From: an uncultured Collinsella sp.
GTDB lineage: Bacteria; Actinomycetota; Coriobacteriia; Coriobacteriales; Coriobacteriaceae
Direction of reading: 5' to 3'
Assembly (NCBI GenBank): GCA_905210085.1
Contig: CAJLVJ010000015.1
Span: 1 to 35,035 of the forward strand
DNA length: 35,035 bases
This document shows positions 1-6,507 of the stretch, in pieces. The translations under genes were made by a program, and so were the position numbers. Every line of letters begins with the position of its first letter. Within the stretch, counting starts at the first letter, position 1. The notes under the pieces were generated by a model. It did no database searches, was not told the DNA's origin, and worked only from the letters and a program-made list of their open reading frames with translations.

Positions 1-54
1 CTGGTGATCTCCGCCTTGAGAGGGCGGCGTCCTAAACCGCTAGACGAACGGGCC
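1..54 (-). tRNA. tRNA-Glu (anticodon CTC), 3' part cut off
   Basis: On the minus strand this reads GGCCCGT as the start of the acceptor stem, a D arm with TCTAGCGGTTTAGGA, and an anticodon stem CCGCC/GGCGG around the loop CTCTCAA. The anticodon is CTC, at positions 18-20, which reads GAG (Glu). The T arm, the 3' acceptor strand and any encoded CCA lie beyond the window edge. A promoter with good spacing lies upstream at 89-117. Identity is firm from the anticodon and the Glu-type 5' half. Confidence 0.93.
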
Positions 55-88
55 ACATGACATCTGCACTGCCGTGCTGCGAGGAAAT

Positions 89-117
89 ATATTACGGGAC
101 AAAAAACGTCAGCGCAA
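89..117 (-). promoter_or_regulatory. Promoter of tRNA-Glu
   Basis: On the minus strand there is TTGCGC (112-117), a 17-base spacer and TAATAT (89-94). This predicts a start near position 82, about 28 bases before the mature tRNA 5' end. Nothing else on this strand lies between it and the tRNA. Confidence 0.7.
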
Positions 118-181
118 GAAGAAATTCCAAATTGCCCAAATTTTGTCGGCAGGTTATGGAACACGCAGGTAAACTGGGTAG

Positions 182-1576
182 CTAATTCAAGTTGAGATGT
201 ACCAAAAGAGCTTCGCGCTCGTTGGGAATGTTGTCTTCGATCACGGCGTCGAGGGCGGAGTTGAGAAGCTGACCCAGTTCCGGCCCGGGCTTGACTCCGG
301 CACGGATCAGGTCGCCGCCGTTGATGGCGAGCATCTTGAGCGTATGGGGCTCCCCTGCCTTCAGCAGCTCGTGCGCCAGCGCGCGCATCTCCTCAATCGT
401 CTCAACGTAATAGAAGCACGATGGGGCCTTGCCAAGCGTGTCAGCACGCTTGAGGTCCATGAGCTCGTCAATCAGGCGGGCCGTGTCGACGCCCTCACCC
501 GAAAGCGCGCGCATCATATTGAGCAGGCAGGAGCGCTCGGGGCGCAGCGGCTTATCGTGATATTTGATGAGCAGGCAAACGTCGCGCACCAGGTCGTGCG
601 AGAGTGCCAGGCGATCCATAATGACGCGCGCTTTCTTGGCGCCGAGCTCGGGATGACCGTAGAAGTGTCCGCTGCCGGCGTGATCGACCGTAAAGCACTC
701 GGGCTTGGAGACATCGTGCAAAAACGCCGCCCACATAAGGCTCGACGATGGCGCGACGCCGTCGCACAGCGCCAGCTCCCCTGCCACCGTCAGCACACGG
801 GCGATATGCTCGTAGACGTTAAACGCATGATAGACACTTCGCTGATCAAACCCGCGACCCGCTGCCAACTCGGGCACAGCGGCGCAGATGAGCTCAGGGT
901 AGCGCAACATGGCGTCTCCCCCGTGACCGGTCGAAAGAATGCCCTCGAGCTCAATACCCACACGCTCGCGCGCTACGGCATCGAGCAGCGGCGCGCACTC
1001 GGCAAGCGCACGCTTGGTCTCGGGCTCAATCATAAAGTCCAGGCGGCAGGCAAAGCGCACCGCGCGCAGCATGCGCAGGGCGTCCTCGTTAAAGCGACGC
1101 TTGGGATCGCCGACAGCGCGAATCAGCTTGCGCTCCAAGTCACCCTGGCCGTCGTAGCGGTCGACAAGCCCGCGCTCGGGATGCCAGGCCATGGCGTTGA
1201 CGGTAAAGTCGCGGCGCGCCAGATCGTCCTCGAGCGAGGCGGCGCGCTCGACGCTCTGAGGATGGCGCCCATCGGTATAGAAGCCATCCAGACGGTACGT
1301 GGTGACCTCGATACGCTCGCCATCGGAAATAGCCGTGATTCCGCCAAATTTAATGCCCGACTCCACAACCACGATGCCGGCGGCCTCGAGCGCCGCCTTG
1401 GACTCCTGCCACAGGCCGCTACAGCACATATCAACATCGTGGCTGGGGCACCCCATCAGGGCGTCGCGCACCCAACCGCCCACGTACCAAGCCTCAAGAC
1501 CAGCCGCCTCAAGCGCGCGCAGGACGCGTAGGGACGCATCGGACGGTTGCGTACCGTTGAGCGAAACATTGCACAT
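182..1576 (-). CDS. cca: CCA tRNA nucleotidyltransferase / poly(A)-polymerase family protein with HD domain
   Basis: A 464-residue nucleotidyltransferase that builds or repairs the 3' CCA end of tRNAs. The N-terminal class II polymerase-beta-like domain shows YVGGWVRDALMG (about 31-42) followed by SHDVDM, which gives the DxD metal ligands. The RNA-binding stretch with RRDFTVNAMAW and GDPKRRFNEDALRMLRAVRF follows. A C-terminal HD domain has AAFLHDVSKPE and a YHDKPLRPE segment. The start at 1576 has AGGAGG eight bases upstream. The length suits the bacterial CCA/PcnB family. I cannot tell from sequence alone whether it adds the full CCA or only part. It lies directly before the tRNA-Glu, which has its own promoter. 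Confidence 0.93.
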   Translation of the reverse strand: MCNVSLNGTQPSDASLRVLRALEAAGLEAWYVGGWVRDALMGCPSHDVDMCCSGLWQESKAALEAAGIVVVESGIKFGGITAISDGERIEVTTYRLDGFYTDGRHPQSVERAASLEDDLARRDFTVNAMAWHPERGLVDRYDGQGDLERKLIRAVGDPKRRFNEDALRMLRAVRFACRLDFMIEPETKRALAECAPLLDAVARERVGIELEGILSTGHGGDAMLRYPELICAAVPELAAGRGFDQRSVYHAFNVYEHIARVLTVAGELALCDGVAPSSSLMWAAFLHDVSKPECFTVDHAGSGHFYGHPELGAKKARVIMDRLALSHDLVRDVCLLIKYHDKPLRPERSCLLNMMRALSGEGVDTARLIDELMDLKRADTLGKAPSCFYYVETIEEMRALAHELLKAGEPHTLKMLAINGGDLIRAGVKPGPELGQLLNSALDAVIEDNIPNEREALLVHLNLN

Positions 1577-1670
1577 GCCTGTGGCCTCCTGCGACTATCA
1601 AATTGGCTATCGATTGCGTCTGCAAGAAGTCTAGCAAGAAACAGCCTCCACTGCACACGCAAGTCCGATA

Positions 1671-1707
1671 AACAAAAACGCATCCGTCCTAGTCTAAGAC
1701 GGATGCG
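1671..1707 (-). terminator. Intrinsic terminator after the first PfkB kinase gene
   Basis: A perfect 10-bp stem (CGCATCCGTC / GACGGATGCG, 1679-1688 with 1698-1707) and a 9-base loop are followed on the minus strand by TTTTTGTT. It lies 34 bases after the stop codon at 1741 and ends the left side of the pts/fru locus. Confidence 0.9.
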
Positions 1708-1740
1708 AAATAATCAAACTAGTCAGGCAAGGTACAGGGA

Positions 1741-2673
1741 CTAGCAGACCTGGCGAACCTCGATGTGCTTCTTATATTCGTCCACCTTGGCAAAATCGCC
1801 CAGACCGGGGCACTCGACCACGTTGGCGCCGGTGGCCATCGACAGGCGCAGGGCGTCCTCGACGCGCTCGGGGGCGTCGTGCCACACGGACAAGAAGGCA
1901 GCGAGCGAGGAATCGCCGGCGCACACCGTCGACAGCAGCTTGACGTCGAAGGTGCGGTTGGCAAACCAGATATGCTCGCCGTTGGAGAAGTACGCGCCGT
2001 CGCCACCGAGGGTCAGCAGCACGTTCTTGGCGCCCTTGGCGTGCAGCTCGGCCATCGCGCCCTTGACGGACTCGTCGTCGCCACCGCTCACCTTGATGCC
2101 AAAGATGTCGAGCAGCTCGTCATCATTGGGCTTGATCAGCAGCGGCTCCATGGCAATGAGGTCTGCCAGCTGATGGCTCGAGATGTCGAGGACAAACTCG
2201 GCCCCCTTGGCCTTGACACGGCGCAGGACCTCGGCCAGGAAGCCCTCGGAAGTGTTGGGAGGCAGCGAGCCGCTGATGACCAGGCAGGTCATGTCATCGA
2301 GCGAATCGATGAGCTCATACATCTCCTGCTCGTTGGCCTCGTTGATGGCGGCACCGGCGTTGACCATGTTGTACTCGGTGTCGGGGCCGGCATTGAGGAA
2401 CACGTTGACGCGCGTGATGCCGTCGGTCCACACGGGCTTGACGGGCACGCCCAGGGCCTCGGCGCCCTTGACGATAAACTCGCCCGAGAAGCCAGCGAAA
2501 AAGCCCAGGATCGTGGTGCCGACACCGTAGTGGTCAAGCGTAAACGAGACGTTGAGGCCCTTGCCGTTGGGCGTATAGACGGCGTTGCGAGTACGCGTGA
2601 CGGTGTTGGCAGCAAGGCCGTCGCAGGCGATGTTGTAGTCAATGGCGGGATTTGCAGTGAGCGTGTAAATCAT
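1741..2673 (-). CDS. fruK: PfkB-family 1-phosphofructokinase (paralogue 1)
   Basis: A 310-residue ribokinase/PfkB-fold sugar-phosphate kinase, probably fructose 1-phosphate to fructose 1,6-bisphosphate given the fructose PTS genes beside it. The N-terminus MIYTLTANPAIDYN and NGKGLNVS (about 38-45) are the FruK/LacC substrate side. SGSLPPN and LLIKPNDDE fit the family. The C-terminal signature is VCAGDSSLAAF, with the catalytic-base Asp near 254; most relatives have GAGD, here Gly is Cys. The ATG at 2673 is preferred to a GTG five codons earlier because AAAGGA sits at the right distance. It is a close paralogue of the next gene upstream but has its own candidate promoter. Tagatose-6-phosphate kinase is the main alternative. 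Confidence 0.85.
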   Translation of the reverse strand: MIYTLTANPAIDYNIACDGLAANTVTRTRNAVYTPNGKGLNVSFTLDHYGVGTTILGFFAGFSGEFIVKGAEALGVPVKPVWTDGITRVNVFLNAGPDTEYNMVNAGAAINEANEQEMYELIDSLDDMTCLVISGSLPPNTSEGFLAEVLRRVKAKGAEFVLDISSHQLADLIAMEPLLIKPNDDELLDIFGIKVSGGDDESVKGAMAELHAKGAKNVLLTLGGDGAYFSNGEHIWFANRTFDVKLLSTVCAGDSSLAAFLSVWHDAPERVEDALRLSMATGANVVECPGLGDFAKVDEYKKHIEVRQVC

Positions 2674-2707
2674 GAATGTTCCTTTCACGAAGCAACGTGT
2701 TAATGAA

Positions 2708-2713
2708 AGTATA
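2708..2713 (-). promoter_or_regulatory. Candidate -10 element of the left fruK paralogue
   Basis: TATACT on the minus strand, 35 bases before the start codon, just downstream of the terminator of the preceding gene. The best -35 at 17-base spacing is the poor TAGCCT, so activator dependence or a weak promoter is possible. Confidence 0.45.
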
Positions 2714-2800
2714 TTCCACGCATCGGTAAAAGGCTAGGACAACTCGGTGAACGGTGTGGAAGCGATGAAGTACGGCAGGACATCTCTCCCCTATGACGGA

Positions 2801-2833
2801 ACAAAAAGGCGCCCTGGCCGAAACCGGGGCGCC
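2801..2833 (-). terminator. Intrinsic terminator between the two fruK paralogues
   Basis: On the minus strand GGCGCCC pairs with GGGCGCC, with one mismatch and two further pairs toward a small loop (2808-2833). TTTTTGT follows. It separates the two kinase genes into different transcription units. Confidence 0.8.
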
Positions 2834-2861
2834 GCATGCGCACGAATATGTCGCGTTTCGA

Positions 2862-3794
2862 TTACTGACGATCGAGCTTGCGGACAGCAACGCGCTTGCT
2901 GTACTCGTCGACGTGACCAAAGTCGCCAATACCGACGGACTCGGCGACGTTGGCGCCGGTGGCCATAGCGAGCTTCATGGCCTCCTCGACGTTGTCGCGA
3001 TCCCTGTACCACTTGTGCAGGAACGCAGCGAGGGTGCAATCGCCGGCGCAGACGGAAGAAACCAGCTTGATGTTGAACTCACGCTTGGCGTACCAGATGT
3101 CCTCGCCGTTGGAGAAGTAAGCGTCGCCGCGGCTACCGCGGGTGAGCAGCACGTTCTGAACGCCAGCGTCGTGAGCCATCTTCATGGCAACGCGAACCTC
3201 GTCGTCGGTATCGACCGGCACGCCGAAGATGGCCTTCATCTCGTGATGGTTCGGCTTGATGAGCAGCGGCTTCTTGTGAGCGAGCTCCTTGAGCTTGTCG
3301 GAGGACAGGTCCAAGACGACGTCGGCGCCACGAGCCTGAGCGTGCTCCATGACCTGAGCCAGGAAGTCAGGCGTAGCTTTGGGAGGCACGGAGCCGGAAA
3401 CGATCAGGCACTCGAGATCGCCCGCGGTGTCCAGGATGTTGTAGAGCTCCTCCTGGTGCTGCGGCGTGATCGGAGCACCCGGGTTCAGGATGCCGTACTC
3501 GTGCTGGCCATCGTTGACGTAGGTGTTAATGCGCGTGATACCGTCGGTCCAGACCGGGCGGCAGAGGCAACCCAGGTTCATGACCTCCTCGACGATGAAC
3601 TTGCCCGTGAAGCCAGCGAAGAAGCCGAGCGCGACGGTGTCGACGCCCATCTTCTTAAAGGCGAAGGACACGTCGAGGCCCTTGCCGTTAGCCGTGTAGC
3701 TGGCCGAGCCGGTGCGGACGTTCTCGTCGGGCTCGAGCGGAGAGCTCGAAACCGTCATGTCGACAGCCGGGTTAGCGGTTAGCGTGTAGAACAT
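2862..3794 (-). CDS. fruK: PfkB-family 1-phosphofructokinase (paralogue 2)
   Basis: A 310-residue PfkB kinase, alignable with its neighbour over the full length without gaps of note. It has MFYTLTANPAVDMTV at the start, NGKGLDVSFA, SGSVPPKAT, LLIKPNHHEM, and a C-terminal VCAGDCTLAAF with the catalytic Asp near 252. The signature is CAGDC instead of the usual GAGDS/T, so both small residues around the Asp are changed to Cys. Expected reaction: ATP-dependent phosphorylation of fructose 1-phosphate made by the fructose EII. AGGGGG lies eight bases before the ATG, inside a small hairpin. It lies 74 bases after ptsI on the same strand with no T-rich terminator between, so it is probably co-transcribed with ptsI. 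Confidence 0.86.
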   Translation of the reverse strand: MFYTLTANPAVDMTVSSSPLEPDENVRTGSASYTANGKGLDVSFAFKKMGVDTVALGFFAGFTGKFIVEEVMNLGCLCRPVWTDGITRINTYVNDGQHEYGILNPGAPITPQHQEELYNILDTAGDLECLIVSGSVPPKATPDFLAQVMEHAQARGADVVLDLSSDKLKELAHKKPLLIKPNHHEMKAIFGVPVDTDDEVRVAMKMAHDAGVQNVLLTRGSRGDAYFSNGEDIWYAKREFNIKLVSSVCAGDCTLAAFLHKWYRDRDNVEEAMKLAMATGANVAESVGIGDFGHVDEYSKRVAVRKLDRQ

Positions 3795-3795
3795 T

Positions 3796-3851
3796 TACAG
3801 TACCCCCTGTATATGTGAGGGCCGCGTGGCCGGCCCATTCCAACCACGCGG
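3796..3851 (-). promoter_or_regulatory. Leader hairpins between ptsI and the second fruK
   Basis: Two dyads precede the kinase start on the minus strand. The outer one is CCGCGTGG/CCACGCGG (3822-3829 with 3844-3851, perfect 8 bp) and has no T-run, so it does not look like a terminator. The inner one, TACAG/CTGTA (3796-3800 with 3807-3811), places the GGGGG of the ribosome binding site in its loop, directly before the ATG. A role in mRNA stability or translation control is inferred. Confidence 0.4.
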
Positions 3852-3868
3852 TTACCTCTGATACCAAA

Positions 3869-5572
3869 TTAACGAGCTGCGGACTCGAGCAGTGCCTTGA
3901 CCTCGGCGGCGGTGTTGCAGGCGAGCGCCTTCTCGGCGAGCTCGTCGCACTCGGCCTTGGTCCACTGGCTGATGGTCTTGCGGGCGCGCAGGATCGACGG
4001 AGCGCTCATCGAGAACTCCTCCAGGCCCCAGCTGATCAGCAGCGGCTCGAGCAGCGGATCGGCAGCGGCCTCGCCGCACATACCGACCATGATGCCGGCC
4101 TTGACGCCGCTCTCGATGATGTTCTTGAGCGAGCGGAGCACGGCGGGATAGTACACCTGGTACAGGTTAGAGATGGTGTCGTTGCCACGATCGGCGCACA
4201 TGGTGTAGCCGATGAGGTCGTTGGTGCCGATGGAGAAGAAGTCGGCGACCTCGGCCAGACGGTCTGCGAGCAGCGAAGCGGCGGGCGTCTCGACCATGAT
4301 GCCGACCTCGATGTTCTCGTTGAACTTGCGACCCTCTTCGGTCAGCTCGGCCTTGCACTGCTCGACGAGCTCCTTGACAGCCAAAACCTCCTCGACGCAG
4401 GTGACGAGCGGGATCATGATCTTGACGTCACCGAAGGCGCTAGCGCGCAGCAGAGCGCGGAGCTGGACCTTGTACTGGTCGGGATTGGCCAGGCAGTAAC
4501 GCACGGCGCGGAAGCCCATGAAGGGGTTATCTTCCTTGACCATGTGCAGATACGGAATCTCCTTGTCGCCACCCACATCGAGCGTGCGGATGATGACCGG
4601 AGCACCCTTGAGCGCGCTGGCGACCTTACGGTAGGCGTTGAACTGCTCCTCCTCGGAAGGAAGCTCAGCAGAGTCCATGAACAGGAACTCGGAGCGGAAC
4701 AGACCGATGGCCTCGGCGTCGTGATCGAGCGCGTTGGGCACGTCATCGGGGTTACCGATGTTGCAGGCGATGATCTTCTTGATGCCATCGGCAGTCACGG
4801 ACGGCTTGCCACGGAAGGCCTCGAGGGCTGCCTTCTCGGCAGCGAAGGCCTCGGCCTTGGCGGTGTAGGCGGCGAGCGTCTCCTCGTCGGGATCGGCCTC
4901 GACGATACCCTTGCCACCGTCGACGACAACGGTCATGCCGTTGCGCAGCGCGGTGCAGCTGTTGGAAACCGAAAGGACAGCCGGGATCTCGAGGGCGCGC
5001 GCGATGATCGCGGAGTGCGACGTGCGGCCACCGGTCTCGGTGACGATACCGGCAACGTGGGCCTTATCGATCGTGGCGGTCATGGACGGCGTAAGGTCGT
5101 GCACGACAACGACGGTGTTCTCGGGCAGGACGGAGAGGTCGACGACCTCCTTGCCCAGCAGCTCGGCCAGAATACCGGTGCGGATGTCGGCGATGTCGGC
5201 CGCGCGCAGACGGAACATCTCGTCGTCCATGGACAGGAACATGTTCTCGAACATGGTCGAGGTGTCCATGAGCGCCTGCTCGGCGCAGGTGCCGCCGTCA
5301 ATGGCGGCGTTGATGGCGTCGGTCATGCCCGGGTCCTGAGCCAGGACAATGTGTCCGCTCATGATCTCGGCCTCGGCCTCGCCCACCGTCTCCTTCATGT
5401 GGTCGGCCTGAGCCTGGGTCTTCTCGCAGAAGACCGAAAGAGCGGACTGATAGCGCTCCTTCTCTGCTGCCGAATCAGCAACCTCATGCGGCTCAAACGT
5501 CAAGTCGGGATCGACGGCGACCATGACGGTGCCGATACCGATGCCCTCGGAAGCGTTGACTCCCTGATACAT
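3869..5572 (-). CDS. ptsI: PTS Enzyme I (phosphoenolpyruvate-protein phosphotransferase)
   Basis: A 567-residue cytoplasmic Enzyme I that takes phosphate from PEP and passes it to HPr. The phosphohistidine domain contains TETGGRTSHSAII with the active-site His near 186. The C-terminal PEP-binding barrel shows RTLDVGGDKEIPYL, MGFRAVRYCL, GIMVETPAA, FSIGTNDLIGYT and MVGMCGEAA. The ATG at 5572 is chosen because AGAGGA lies six bases upstream and the protein then begins MYQGVNASEGIGIG, as Enzyme I does. Longer in-frame starts add 18 unrelated residues. Length matches the usual 570. It follows ptsH, separated by a hairpin terminator that may reduce its expression relative to HPr. Confidence 0.97.
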   Translation of the reverse strand: MYQGVNASEGIGIGTVMVAVDPDLTFEPHEVADSAAEKERYQSALSVFCEKTQAQADHMKETVGEAEAEIMSGHIVLAQDPGMTDAINAAIDGGTCAEQALMDTSTMFENMFLSMDDEMFRLRAADIADIRTGILAELLGKEVVDLSVLPENTVVVVHDLTPSMTATIDKAHVAGIVTETGGRTSHSAIIARALEIPAVLSVSNSCTALRNGMTVVVDGGKGIVEADPDEETLAAYTAKAEAFAAEKAALEAFRGKPSVTADGIKKIIACNIGNPDDVPNALDHDAEAIGLFRSEFLFMDSAELPSEEEQFNAYRKVASALKGAPVIIRTLDVGGDKEIPYLHMVKEDNPFMGFRAVRYCLANPDQYKVQLRALLRASAFGDVKIMIPLVTCVEEVLAVKELVEQCKAELTEEGRKFNENIEVGIMVETPAASLLADRLAEVADFFSIGTNDLIGYTMCADRGNDTISNLYQVYYPAVLRSLKNIIESGVKAGIMVGMCGEAAADPLLEPLLISWGLEEFSMSAPSILRARKTISQWTKAECDELAEKALACNTAAEVKALLESAAR

Positions 5573-5624
5573 TCCCATTCCTCTCTCCGTGTCATGTGAT
5601 AAAGCGTTTTGCCATATCCATGAC

Positions 5625-5662
5625 AAAAGAGCGCAGCTACCTTAAAACAGGTCACTGCGCTC
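5625..5662 (-). terminator. Terminator or attenuator between ptsH and ptsI
   Basis: On the minus strand GAGCGCAG pairs with CTGCGCTC (5655-5662 with 5629-5636), with an inner ACCT/AGGT stem and a 6-base loop. TTTTGTC follows. It lies 44 bases after the ptsH stop and 53 bases before ptsI. No clear separate promoter for ptsI is seen, so partial read-through is inferred. Confidence 0.7.
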
Positions 5663-5705
5663 CCAAATATGAACTTAGTTGTTCAACATGCGACCCGTTT
5701 GAGTT

Positions 5706-5969
5706 CTACTCGCCAAGACCGCTCTTGATGAGCTCGATGGCAGCAGCCAGAGCCTCAGCCTCGTCAGCGCCGTCGCACTTGACCTCGACCTCGGTGCCGC
5801 AGGGGATACCAGCAGCCATGAGGGCCATCGGGGACTTGCCGTTGACCTCCTTCTCGGGGGTGACGACCGTCACGTCGCAGGCGTACTTGCCCATGGTGGA
5901 GGCGAAGAGGCCAGCAGGACGCATGTGAAGACCCTGAGGATTAACGAGGGTAGCCTTCTCAGAAACCAT
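5706..5969 (-). CDS. ptsH: Phosphocarrier protein HPr
   Basis: An 87-residue HPr, the small phosphocarrier between Enzyme I and sugar-specific EIIA domains. NPQGLHMRPAG carries the active His15. NGKSPMALM carries Ser46 at the position phosphorylated by HPr kinase in Firmicutes; no such kinase gene is in this window. Length and residue numbering match canonical HPr exactly. AAGGAG lies six bases before the ATG. It is the first gene of a ptsH-(terminator)-ptsI-fruK order and lies 538 bases downstream of fruA, with a terminator and repeat between them, so it probably has its own promoter. Confidence 0.97.
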   Translation of the reverse strand: MVSEKATLVNPQGLHMRPAGLFASTMGKYACDVTVVTPEKEVNGKSPMALMAAGIPCGTEVEVKCDGADEAEALAAAIELIKSGLGE

Positions 5970-5995
5970 AATTGACTCCTTTTTTGTGTTTAACC

Positions 5996-6015
5996 CCTGT
6001 CGACCATGCGACAGG
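5996..6015 (-). promoter_or_regulatory. Dyad in the ptsH leader
   Basis: CCTGTCG and CGACAGG form a perfect 7-bp inverted repeat around six bases. It lies about 27 bases before the ptsH start and downstream of the candidate -10. It could be an operator or an RNA hairpin; there is no T-run. Confidence 0.4.
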
Positions 6016-6162
6016 AGCCATATTCACGACGTTGTTTATATTAACTCACATCAAACGGTTTTTCATTATGTTTCAGACGAATTATTGGACAGATGTGTTT
6101 GTCGTCCGCTTGCTCGCCGGGCGGGGCGATTAAGTTTGCTGCTCTACAGTCCTGCGCAAGAC

Positions 6163-6185
6163 GGAAAGCACATTAAGTGCTTTCC
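6163..6185. promoter_or_regulatory. Perfect dyad upstream of ptsH
   Basis: GGAAAGCAC and GTGCTTTCC form a 9-bp inverted repeat with loop ATTAA; the flanks CGCAA and TTGCG can extend it. It has no T-run on either strand. It is about 190 bases before the ptsH start, so an upstream regulatory site or a small-RNA hairpin are both possible. Confidence 0.35.
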
Positions 6186-6344
6186 TTTGCGTGCGGAACT
6201 CGCGATAAATCTCACAGGCCGCGCCCGGCCCTCTGTGGGCGAGCAGGCTGCGGAAACTCGGTCGGTCCAAAGTAATGTCGGCTGAAAGGAATTCTGGCTG
6301 ATGATCTGATCGCGACAAGGACTCGATAGGCGGCCCCCTCTCTG

Positions 6345-6431
6345 CCCTCCCATAAGTTGCGGTGAAATAGGGACTGAATTTGGGGTTGAATCGTTTAAAC
6401 AGTCCCTATTTCACCGCAACTTATGGGAGGG
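6345..6431. repeat. Perfect 32-bp inverted repeat element
   Basis: The arms 6345-6376 and 6400-6431 are exact reverse complements and enclose 23 bases. The arm begins CCCTCCCATAAGTTGCGG and continues through GTGAAATAGGGACTG. It lies just beyond the fruA terminator and has no T-run. The length and perfection resemble a MITE- or REP-type palindromic unit more than a terminator. Transcribed from either strand it would form a hairpin long enough for RNase III. Copy number cannot be judged from one window. Confidence 0.85.
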
Positions 6432-6435
6432 ATAG

Positions 6436-6469
6436 AAAAAGGGCGGAGGCCCTGGAGAGGGGCTCCGCC
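6436..6469 (-). terminator. Intrinsic terminator of fruA
   Basis: On the minus strand GGCGGAG plus CCC pairs with GGG plus CTCCGCC around a short loop, with one bulged C. CTTTTTC follows. It lies about 40 bases after the fruA stop codon. Confidence 0.88.
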
Positions 6470-6507
6470 TTATATACAGGGGGCGATGCTATTCGCGTAC
6501 AGTGGAA

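Larger units (their letters stand above)
5970..6507. other. Gene-free region between ptsH and fruA
   Basis: This 538-base stretch has no convincing gene. The small open frames of 60-100 codons lack ribosome binding sites and family resemblance. It holds, from left to right, the ptsH leader dyad, a candidate ptsH -10 (TAATAT or TATAAA on the minus strand, 6035-6043, with no good -35), a dyad at 6163-6185, a long perfect inverted repeat at 6345-6431, and the fruA terminator. Confidence 0.6.

Noticed and set aside
3815..5599. Open frame of 594 codons on the plus strand
   Set aside because: It is the antisense shadow of ptsI and has no ribosome binding site or known fold.
6130..6353. Small minus-strand frames of 60-70 codons upstream of ptsH
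   Set aside because: They have no ribosome binding site and no family resemblance, and they run across dyads. They are treated as non-coding.
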